Positions 55,317 to 64,000 of a stretch of DNA of 64,000 bases are shown here, piece after piece. Each line of letters starts with the position of its first letter. The first letter of the stretch is position 1. This stretch comes from Oxytricha trifallax (lineage: Eukaryota; Ciliophora; Spirotrichea; Sporadotrichida; Oxytrichidae). Made by a program: the position numbers and the translations under genes. The stretch covers positions 1-64,000 of the forward strand of contig ARYC01000359.1 of the NCBI GenBank assembly GCA_000711775.1, written 5' to 3'. A model generated the notes under the pieces. The model did not search any database. It worked only from the letters and a program-made list of their open reading frames with translations, and had not been told where the DNA came from.

Positions 55317-57669
55317 TCAATCATCAATGCTATTTATGACTAAAGATTGATAGGAAATGGGTTTAGCCCCATCAACAGAGCCAGTTGTAGCTGGTTGTTA
55401 CTATAGTTGATTACTATTTACAGTTGAGCTACTGCTATTTATTTGGAAATTATTCAGCTCATTCATAGGCATAGGCCTTCCTCCACGCTAAGTCTGCTTC
55501 CTTCTAATTATGCTGCCTCTTCCGATACCTTAAGTTTACTGCGATGATGTTTGAGAATTAGAAGTTCCACTCGCCTCATTTTATCTGCTATTATAGCTAA
55601 TTTAGCTTTCTTAATTTGATGTAGACTCTGCTTAAAGTTGAATTTCGACACTTGATAACTCTTCGCTTGGTGGTACATCACATGCATTACCATCTGAATC
55701 CCTTAACAGCTGATTCACAATCACTCTTTTCCAGAGATTTGTATCGAAAGTAAACCAAGCTTTAGTCTAACTAAGTACTGCAGTTTTCTTACTACGCTTG
55801 CTACCAGCTGCGCTACCATTGGTTGATTACTGGTGAGTTTATTATGGTTGAGATTAAGTGTCATCTATAGCCAATATATACCATTTGTTATTCTTTTAAT
55901 GATACATCCAGCCCCTGCTTATCAACTCATTATAAGCCTCGACTTGTAGTCTGTCGTGAGGCAGATTGTAGAAGATATAGAACAAGACATTTGGGATGAA
56001 TTATTTTAGTGTCGTACTATACTTTAGTGGAGGATCAGCAAATTCGTAGCTTGTAGGAGTTTTTACAGAGTTTATTTACAATTACTCCTCAAAGCTTAAT
56101 TAGTCGAAATAAGGAGACGTGAATATGTTTGAATTGAATGTATTTTCATCCAGATTTATCCTGTTTAATACTTCATCAGGTGGATTTATAGACTTTACTG
56201 ATGAGTTTGTAGCTTAAGATGAGGCTGCTAATGCTGATTATTCTTATTTTCCTATTAGGCGCCTTATTATTGAATTTGTGTCATAGCTTTTTAAATCAAC
56301 ATCGAACACATTGAATCCTGTCTAGCTTTGCTTTTTGAATTGAGAAAAAAAAGAACTCATCCCATAGTCAGCTGAGTTATTGCTGTTTTAGCTACTTAAG
56401 CTCTATAATTGCAAATTACTACTTGTAGCTGCATTGAATATTGCAAGATTATTGGCTGCTCCATTACCGGCAATCAAACCTTATGAATTGAAATTACTTG
56501 AAATTTGACTTTATGCAGACTATCCTAATACCAGAGGTGTACTATCAAGCATGTCGAACTAACTACCGCTAAAGCTGCTTAATGTGTCATTATGTTGCTC
56601 ATTCTGAATTATGCTATTGTAGGAATACATTCGAAATGGGAATATTATAATTAATTAAATAAATATGATTAAAAATTTGTGGCAGTTAAAGTTGGCCAAT
56701 TTAAACGATCTTGGGCTCATTCGATAGGGAATTTGAAATTAGCTGGACTTTATTATTGGCGGTACTATTTTATCCCATCCCTAGAGCGAAATAACTTGAC
56801 TTTAATGTGAGGTATATTTTAATGAATTTAGATGCATTTAATTAAAGTGAAGTTATCTCTCGCTAGGGATGGGATAAAATAGTACCGCCAATAATAAAGT
56901 CCAGCTAATTTCAAATTCCCTATCGAATGAGCCCAAGATCGTTTAATTGGCCAACTTTAACTGCCACAAATTTTTAATCATATTTATTTAATTAATTATA
57001 ATATTCCCATTTCGAATGTATTCCTACAATAGTATTGCCTCCAATACCAAAACTTCCCTAACTTGATGTGTCTTGTTACTGTTATTATTGCGCACTTGAA
57101 GATGAAGGAATCTGTGAACTCACACCATACAGTTATTAGTGTTATAACTATTGCTAGAACTTTTGTGCTGATAATGCATTACTTAGCTACTATTGTTACT
57201 GTTGCTGGAGCTGCGAGAAATTGCTTGTATTCTGATCATTACCTTAAGTATTTTAATTCTTTACTTGTTGTTGCACTTACTATTGTTGTTAGTTTAGATT
57301 ATTGTTATTTTAAGGTTTTGGCCTGTAAATGTATGTTGGCTATCCCCCGCTGTTGTTTGTTGCAAATTGCTATTTCATTGATTAATTAAAGTTGCTACTC
57401 TGGTTCTAATTAGTATTCTAGGAATTACTGCTTATGCCATTATTGTGAAATTTCTGATTGTGTTGCCACTGTTATTATTAGTTCATATTGCTCCCACCAC
57501 TTGTCATCTCATTATTTATATCAATAAATATATCAAACAAATAAATATAGAACAAATAAAAATAATTATTAGTAGCTTAGTATTAGTGGCTATTATTGGA
57601 ATTGATGGACTAATTAGTGTTGTAATATTATTACTAGGGACGGTCTCCAGTCCTTTAATCACCTATCAT
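55317..57669 (-). CDS. NOT2/NOT3/NOT5-domain subunit of the CCR4-NOT complex, 3 MDSs
   Basis: The start is ATG at 57669 (MIGDQRTGDRPQQQYYNTNQ) and the stop is TGA at 55317-55319. Removing IESs of 54 bp (pointer ATTATT) and 415 bp (pointer TA) leaves exactly 628 codons. Residues 1-390 are Gln/Asn-rich. At about 395-490 is the NOT-box type domain: FIPNVLFYIFYNLPHDRLQ, EAYNELISRGWMYHQKNNKW and WFTFDTNLWKRV. These match the conserved LFYIFY...RxWxYHK...W...FD...W pattern of NOT2/3/5 C-termini, which hold the CNOT2-CNOT3 module together in mRNA deadenylation. The domain is followed by about 130 polar residues with a basic RGSIIRRKQTQRGGR patch, unusual since the domain normally ends the protein. 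I cannot tell NOT2 from NOT3/5 by eye. Confidence 0.85.
56615..57029 (-). mobile_element. TA-bounded long foldback IES (MITE-like)
   Basis: TA occurs at 56615 and 57030. Removal of 415 bp joins GIGGNT to SIIQNEQHND in frame in the NOT-domain gene. The element is an almost perfect inverted repeat with arms of about 195 bases and a loop of about 30. Ends read TATTGTAGGAATACATTCG. Arms contain TTTGTGGCAGTTAAAG and GGTACTATTTTATCCCATCC. TA target use and long TIRs suggest a Tc1/mariner-type non-autonomous element. High arm identity suggests recent origin. Confidence 0.92.
57511..57564 (-). other. IES, 54 bp, pointer ATTATT
   Basis: Repeats at 57511 and 57565. Removal joins HQYQATNN to EMTSGGSNM in frame. 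Confidence 0.82.
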
Positions 57670-58128
57670 TTTTGTTATTATATTATTTTATATTTCTTCA
57701 ATTTTAAATTTATCTTAACATATTCTCCGTTATTCTTTATAAGATGAAAATAATTTTATTATACTTATTTGAATTATAAAGGATTTTAATTTGTTGGTAT
57801 GTGAGAAGAACAAATATCTATAAATTAATCGATCTAGTAAAATTTATTGCGATCTCAAAAAAATTCAATTATTCAATGAATTTATATAAACGTAAATTAA
57901 GTTTTTAAAATAAAATTAATATACTCTAGATTATGAATTTGTCATAAAATAATTTCAATAAATTCAAAGCAATGTTTATATTTTATTTTAAAGTAAAGAA
58001 AAATACTTATTTTTCAATAGTAAAATGATTGAGTGATTTAAAGATTAGAAGTTAATAATCAAATAAGTGTAATCTAAAAATAATACTTGTAATTTAATTG
58101 ATCAGTTTTAATTTCAAACTTAAAAGTC
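57670..58128. promoter_or_regulatory. Divergent intergenic region
   Basis: 459 AT-rich bases between the starts of the NOT-domain gene (-) and the 132-residue gene (+). No motif recognised. Confidence 0.4.
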
Positions 58129-58890
58129 ATGAGTGACATTCAATCAACAACAGATAATAAGCTTTGCGGTAAGAGGACAAGTAGAGAGGATGACAACCTC
58201 AATTAAATGGAGCAAGAATTAAAGGGAAATAAAATTGTAATTTGTTTTAAACAATAAAAATTGATCAAATTATATAAATAAATGGCATATAATTTATCAA
58301 ACCAATGATATTTCTTATTTTAATAAAGAGTGATAAGTACATTTTAATATTTATGACTTAAATTTAGTGTAAAATTTAAGGGCACAAACAAGTAAGGGAT
58401 CTAAGAATTAGATGTGGATATGATGAAAGAGATAGTTGAGCACTAAAAATTCAAGTACATCTAAGAAATGAAAGAAATTATTGATGGTGATTTAGATCAC
58501 TCTGAGATATTCCAGAAGGATCTTGAATCGGCCTCAAACGAGTAAGGAGCGGCAGCATATAATTATTAATATATATTTATTTGCTAATTCATTAATAAAT
58601 TCTTAAATCTTTTAATTTATTTAAAAAATGCAGCGATGGTGTACAAAAATTTCATGATTGAGCTGTATAGATTGGGAATCATTCACAAAGATTTCATTAT
58701 CAAGAACTCCGTTGCGAACCAATACATGTCAGAATTTAAAACAAAAATTATTGTTTTCTATAAATAAATTAATTATGGTATTGTATTTACTATTATAATC
58801 GATTATTAATTTAATATATTCTCTTTAATTATAAAGTAGAATATTTTATATTACAGGTTTGAATTCAGCTTGGTGGAGAACATATTTTGA
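58129..58890 (+). CDS. Unknown 132-residue protein, 4 MDSs
   Basis: The start is ATG at 58129 (MSDIQSTTDNKLCGKRTSRE) and the stop is TGA at 58888-58890. Three IESs (156, 78 and 129 bp) at pointers AAGGG, GCAGC and GAATT leave exactly 133 codons. The protein is mostly helical and charged (VDMMKEIVEHQKFKYIQEMK), with a C-terminal part MVYKNFMIELYRLGIIHKDF. No family recognised. It is a small gene in which nearly half of the span is eliminated DNA, and no MDS is visible to a standard ORF search. Confidence 0.85.
58222..58377 (+). other. IES, 156 bp, pointer AAGGG
   Basis: Repeats at 58222 and 58378. Removal joins MEQELKG to TNKQGIQELD in frame. Confidence 0.82.
58552..58629 (+). other. IES, 78 bp, pointer GCAGC
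   Basis: Repeats at 58552 and 58630. Removal joins ASNEQGAA to AMVYKNFMIE in frame. Confidence 0.82.
58732..58860 (+). other. IES, 129 bp, pointer GAATT
   Basis: Repeats at 58732 and 58861. Removal joins NQYMSEF to SLVENIF and TGA. Confidence 0.75.
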
Positions 58891-59379
58891 AATTAAAATA
58901 GTTTTGCATTTAAATTGAAGATTAATTTCAAAATAAATCTTTTATTACTTGTTTGGAACCCACATTCTATTCTCAAAGCTTTTAAATTATTAAATTAAAA
59001 TATAATACAAATTTTTTTAAATCATATATATTTTAAAAAGCTGTAGAGAAATTGTCGCAGGAATCGATTGAAACCCTAAATTTTATATATATCTTAAAAA
59101 ATTGCCTAGTACTTTAAATTTTATTTAACCAAGTGAATTTTATAATTTTTTAAAAAGAAAATAATGAAATGTCATATAAAAATAGTTTGCTTATTTATTT
59201 TAAACATCCAAACTATTATTTGTTAGTTTCTCATTATAAAAATGATTATTTAAAATTCAAAGTAGATTTTCTTTATTATTTCACAAATAATAAGTAATTA
59301 AAATTGTCTCATACTCATAATCATTATACTATATCATTGAAGTATTGAATAAAAATTCCTAATATATCTTTTAATTTAT

Positions 59380-61980
59380 GGAGTTTTATAATTTCATTGA
59401 TTGGAGGGCACACAGCTTAAAATGCTGGAGACTTAATAGAACAGTCAGTCCCTGATGTTAGCGATTTGACAAAATAAAGCACACACAGTGACTAATCGAA
59501 CTCGTAGCTTTAACAATAATCTTCAGTTGAATCATAAGCTCAAAAATCTTAATCAGACAGATAAAAATAAACTTTTAGGCTATGAATCTAATTATTCTAA
59601 GTAGTAAAAATTATGCTTAATTCCTTTTTAATATTTCTTATAAAGATTTTATTCAATTTTAGTTAATTTTTAAAAAATAAAATTTAGTACCTAACTAAAA
59701 AATTTATATTTTGCTATTTAAATTTATCCTAAATTTTAAAATAAGTTTTTAGTACTTTCATTTTACTTTAAAGTGATAGTTTATCAAAAGATATTTATCG
59801 AATGTAAATATTGGAAAAATATATTTGATTTGCTTGATATTTGAAGATATTAAAATTTAACGTCTTTTCATTTTAGATTTGTTTAATTGCTTTTAAATAT
59901 TATAGAAACTTTTTTTAAAAAAATTTTAGTTTCTTCTCTTTTTATTTTTTTATAAATAGATTTGGTACTTTTTTGAAATGATATTTATCATCTTGTCTTA
60001 TTTTCCAATATAAGTAAAAAATATGATTCTAAATCTTTTTTTTCTTTCATACATTTATTTTTATTATTATTAATGAATACTCATAAAAAATCAAATATAG
60101 ATTAATTTAATAGATTAAATGATTTAAATCCGCTTTAAGCAATTACTGCATAAATAAATAAGATTTTAATTTATGTTTATACAAAGCTATGAAAAAGTTA
60201 CAATCCAGAAATCTACAAAAATTTCTGAATTTTTCTCAGCTATTGAATTTAAACTTTTTAATTGAAGATTAATAGTTTAATAAAACTACAGAAATTTAAA
60301 CAAATTTACTTAATTAAATTAATTAGTTTAATTAAAGTTTTTTTTAATTTTTTTTCCAATATTAAATTATTTTACAAATACAGTCTAAATAATTATTGGT
60401 ATGGACTAATATTACTCCCTATTTAAACCCCAAATATGCATGAATACTTATCATTATTTAAATTAATATATAATATAAATTTATTGAGTTTTGAAATGCA
60501 ATCTTTAAAAAAAGAAAAAAAAATATGTTTATTAATCTTAATTATTCATGTTTTATTTAGATTTAATTTTTTATATACGATTACTTTTTTTAAAAATATA
60601 AACATACTTATTATATAAATTGATTAGAAATTTCTAAAGCAATTTATTAAAATATTGAACAGATTATCTCTAAATAATATAAAAAAAAATCTTTGATATT
60701 TAATAAAAGAATCTCAATAATTTTATAAATATATTTTGCTTTATTATACTTAAGATTATTAAATGATAATTTTTTTCTTATAAATCTAAGTAAATTTAAT
60801 TAATTTTTTTTGTCTTTTACTATACTTACTTCCACTTAATTAAAAATTAAAATATAATCTATATAGAATAAATTCTTTTAGCTTAAGAGAATTGGTAATT
60901 ACAGAATAATTAAGTATTTAACTTAATTATATTTTTTTAATATAATAACTTATAAATTTAAATTTGTTGTAAGAATATTTGAAATCCTAATTAAAAGATT
61001 CGGAGTTCAAATTACTTTTATATAAAAATTTAGAACGGCAGAAGAGGCGCTTTTCAAAGATGTCCTAAGCAAGCATTTAGATAAGATGAGAAACTTCTTT
61101 ATGAGGTATATTTTATTTTATAAAAAATACAATAATTTATAATAAATATTAATACCCATATTTCTTGATTAATTATAGTTGAATTGCTATAAATTCTTTT
61201 AACTTTATAAGTAAATATAATTGATTAAACACAGATCTTCAATATTCGGCCAGGCATTTAACAATAGTTTTTCTTGAAATGAGAATATTATTATTTTAAT
61301 TAATCATGATTGAAGGAATTGAGAGAGAAATATTTACAAAGAATCTGCAAATTTAGTGATAGCCAATATTTATACCGAAATTTTGTTTACATTATTTGCA
61401 TAACTAAATATGTATCTAGAAATTTTCAAAAATATTAAAATTTTAATTTATGACTTAAAAAAATATATTCATCATAATTTTATTATTTAAAAAACGTATA
61501 GGACAAATCGATACCTTATAAATTGTAGACTTTCTTCGAGCCTATCGTAAGATTTACTTATTTCATCTAATCTGACAATTACATTAGGAATATTTAAGTT
61601 TTGCAAGAGAGGAAGCACAGACATCTGTTAGACTCCAGATTGAAATGATTTATAAAAACTAAATTTCAGTTTTATTTTAATTACAAATAATATCTCTTTC
61701 ATTATATAATTGAAGTTTTTCTTTACTACTTTTATATATGATCACCTAGGGCTAATATCTGCCTTAAAAGATTTAAGTTGAAGCTGAGATTATATTTAAA
61801 GCAAGAAAGTAGCAAATTGAATAATCTTGAGAATAATGCCCCTAAGGTAGGCTGGGCTGGGACGTAACTTCATGAATTATATATTATTATATAATAATAT
61901 GTAAATTAAAATTCATTAGATGAATATTTTAGAATTTGAGATGCAAGCAGGAATAGACTAAGAAAGTGTATATTGGATTT
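59380..61980 (+). CDS. Unresolved gene in several MDSs, possibly SPX-like
   Basis: Coding islands on the plus strand lie at about 59400-59578 (AQNAGDLIEQSVPDVSDL), 61029-61104 (TAEEALFKDVLSKHLDKM then RNFFM), 61306-61355 (IEGIEREIFTKNLQI), 61505-61660, 61745-61870 and 61922-61975. The first three join in frame at pointers TTTAG and ATGA. DKMRNFFM...IEREIFTKNL weakly resembles the helical SPX domain, but this is a guess. The fourth island is open in two frames, and its junction at CAAAT versus another pointer is not settled. No stop was confidently placed. The start, order and end need macronuclear sequence. Confidence 0.4.
59574..61028 (+). other. Candidate long IES, 1455 bp, pointer TTTAG
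   Basis: TTTAG occurs at 59574 and 61029. Removal joins SDRQKQTF to RTAEEALFKD in frame. The interior is very AT-rich. It is unusually long compared with the other IESs without transposon genes here. Confidence 0.5.
61101..61305 (+). other. Candidate IES, 205 bp, pointer ATGA
   Basis: ATGA occurs at 61101 and 61306. Removal joins DKMRNFFM to IEGIEREIFT in frame. Confidence 0.55.
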
Positions 61981-62429
61981 ATATTTAAAAATATTTTAAA
62001 AAAATAAATGTCTTGTTGTCTTTCTACATAAATAAAATTATAATCTCATTAATATTATGCCCATCAATGAAAGTATAATAAATTTGTTTAAATCTAATTT
62101 ATTTCAATATAAAATATTTGGAGAAATAAGCTGTTATGGTTCTAAAGTAATCCTATTTTAAGATTAACTTTCTGTTTTTTTTTAATTTCATAAATATATC
62201 GTAATTGAAATTTAATTTTGTTTTAATCTTGGATAGAAAATTAAAATTTTAAAATGAAATTAATAATTTCGAATAAAGAAAATAATTAAGATTAATTTAT
62301 AAATTAAAGTTAAATCAATTACAAATATTTTTGCCAGATGCTTACCACATAAAAATAGATATTAAATTATTCCCATTTATATATGAAAATTCATAGATTA
62401 TAAAGATATAATTAATTTTAATAAAACAA
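61981..62429. other. AT-rich stretch upstream of the last gene
   Basis: About 450 bases with no supported coding segment. It probably holds the promoter of the gene starting at 62430 and possibly 3' sequence of the unresolved gene. Confidence 0.35.
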
Positions 62430-64000
62430 ATGAACTAGTAACTAAAGGCTAACCATTAAAAAGTGTACTTCAAACATTTAAATTTAACTGCTACATCTCC
62501 ATCATTTGAACAACTAACTGCTTACTCAATAAAGAATTCTTAAACTTTATTCATTCATGCCTTCTAAGAGCTGCAATAGACACAAAATGATCTAAACTTT
62601 AGTTGTTTAAATGGACAAAAATATGAGAATACTTGGGAAGTGAAAATAGCTGAAGAGTTGTGTATCTTTATCGATGATCTTGAAGCTGCTAATTTAGAAG
62701 TAAAGTCTCAGTTATTTTATCCTACTCATGGGTTATCAAGTCTTTTGTAAATCACAAAATCTTCAGACGATGATTACTTAGATCCCCTTAATTTCATGAG
62801 CAATCTCAAAAATATGACAATTTAAGTAGTTGAATCTTTGGAAGATTAACTTAGCATTTTCAAGTACAGCTAAACTGCAGATACAGACTAATTTTCTGAT
62901 GAAAATCTCACTTTGACAACTTTGAAAAGATTGCTAACTAAATTTTAGCAAAAAAATTCAGTTAAATAAGCAAAGAAATGTCTTGATAAATACTTTGAAG
63001 AATGCATTTTAGAGATGCCCTCTATGATAAAGTTGTAAGTAGATTATGAAATTTATTAATGTATTGTTTGTATTAGTTTGAGAAGAATGTGGTTGTACCC
63101 AGAGTCAGATTAAAATCAAGAGAATGAAACAATTGAAAGCAAAACTTTAGATTAAATAAAGGAATTAGTCAAGCAGGACTATAAAGATAACCAAATCAAG
63201 TAGTTAATTAACTAACAATATCTTGAGTCTTTATTTGATTTGCAAATCAGTAATAGCAGCCTAGGGATTAACAAAGCAATAATTAATGATGATTATATAA
63301 GAAATGAAATGATTTCAACTATTACAGCATATTCCAATTAAGTTTAAGAGGTTAAAGATAGATAAGAAAAGATTTAGAATGGCAAGCTCCCATTCTGGGA
63401 AAAACTTCAATGTTTAATTTATATTTTTTCTATTTGTGAATGTCTTGATTAAGTTACTTATGAAGAATAACTGGTTGATCTCTCAGCATCTTTCTTCAAA
63501 TGTCAATAAGATATCACACAGTCGCTTACTCATTCATACTATCAAGACATCTTTTAATCTTTTGATCCAGACACAGATCTCTAGATTAATTCCACTTACT
63601 TGATACATGATAATTTGGATTTTAGAAGAGTTATGAATCATTATAATCGTGAGGTTCAGAAACTTTCAACACATTTTGATGATGTAAGTGTACAAGTTTA
63701 AGATGATAAGATATGGTTGAGTAATCAGACTGAAGGATTGATTAGTAGTCACTTGAAAAAGATGTGTAAGAAAACTGAGAAGTTTGCTGAAATTTCTTTT
63801 TATCAGGATAAACAACAATAATAATTGTAGAATTTTATAATTTTAATTTAATAGGTTTATCTCAGCAAAAGATAATATAATACTATATTTTTAATTTTTT
63901 ATATAAATTTAGTTTTATGGATGCTTACCTCTACTAGAAAACTTAAACTTGCCACTTATCAACCAGCTTTCTAGACTATCAATCTATTGAGAATGACTAC
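62430..64000 (+). CDS. Unknown large protein, 3'-truncated by the window
   Basis: The start is ATG at 62430 (MNQQLKANHQKVYFKHLNLT). The frame is open without TGA through 63809. A 113-bp IES (pointer GGAT) then joins FYQD to AYLYQKTQTCHL in frame to the window end. That gives about 485 residues visible. The sequence is acidic and helical (VVESLEDQLSIFKYS, LPFWEKLQCLIYIFSICECL, GLISSHLKKMCKKTEKF), with no motif I can assign. The long uninterrupted frame, dense in TAA/TAG Gln codons, and the in-frame IES make it a real gene. Confidence 0.78.
63806..63918 (+). other. IES, 113 bp, pointer GGAT
   Basis: Repeats at 63806 and 63919. Removal restores one frame to the end of the window. Confidence 0.72.

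Noticed and set aside
57063-57747. Two plus-strand ORFs rich in Leu, Ile and Val
   Set aside because: They are antisense shadows of the Gln/Asn-rich N-terminus of the NOT-domain gene.
60436-60618. 60-residue ORF
   Set aside because: AT-driven Leu/Ile/Phe/Asn ORF inside the candidate 1.45-kb IES with no support.
1-64000. CRISPR arrays, operons, ribosome binding sites
   Set aside because: The window is eukaryotic by introns, code and IESs; no regularly spaced direct repeats were seen.

Overview
The window looks like germline (micronuclear) DNA of a spirotrich ciliate of the Oxytricha/Stylonychia type. It is AT-rich, and every credible reading frame uses TAA and TAG freely at glutamine positions and ends at TGA. 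Introns are tiny (about 26-90 bp). Genes are cut by short AT-rich internal eliminated sequences (IESs) flanked by short direct repeats (pointers). Telomere-like C4A4/G4T4 tracts mark transposon ends. A standard-code ORF search therefore shows only fragments. I translated with TAA/TAG = Gln and joined gene pieces (MDSs) at in-phase pointer repeats. Ten coding models close as whole-codon frames this way. No database search was possible, so family names rest on motifs read by eye.

Left part (1-37 kb) is rich in mobile elements. A GC-richer stretch of unknown nature (1-1552) is followed by a telomere-ended element carrying a large intron-containing DD34E transposase (about 2.1-4.8 kb). Next is a broken TBE-type element (5.8-9.15 kb) with a transposase 3' fragment, a 22-kDa-type gene and a zinc finger/kinase gene. 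From 12.73 to 27.19 kb two nearly identical 127-bp inverted repeats enclose a SecA-like ATPase gene, a coiled-coil gene and a third DDE transposase whose catalytic Glu reads Lys. The SecA-like gene is interrupted by a three-gene TBE-family transposon (16426-20463). Removing it at an AATC pointer restores one 1122-residue frame. The 27-37 kb stretch is mostly AT-rich sequence with foldback elements and scattered decayed gene pieces.

Right part (37.5-64 kb) is dense with MDS/IES genes. In order: a beta-propeller-like protein (-), an OSR1/SPAK-like kinase (-), a 1325-residue C2/coiled-coil protein in 13 MDSs (-), a 679-residue Gln/Asn-rich protein (+), a many-piece acidic protein (-, only partly resolved), a 501-residue Gln/Asn-rich protein (-), a NOT2/3/5-domain CCR4-NOT subunit (-), a 132-residue protein (+), an unresolved gene cluster (+), and a long unknown protein running off the end (+).

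The most notable observations are the following. A complete transposon behaves as an exactly removable IES in a coding sequence. Two related foldback elements sit as TA-bounded IESs in two nearby genes. One transposase has a roughly 420-residue gap between its first two catalytic aspartates. A 32-bp piece of the beta-propeller gene is duplicated beside a transposon end 28 kb away.
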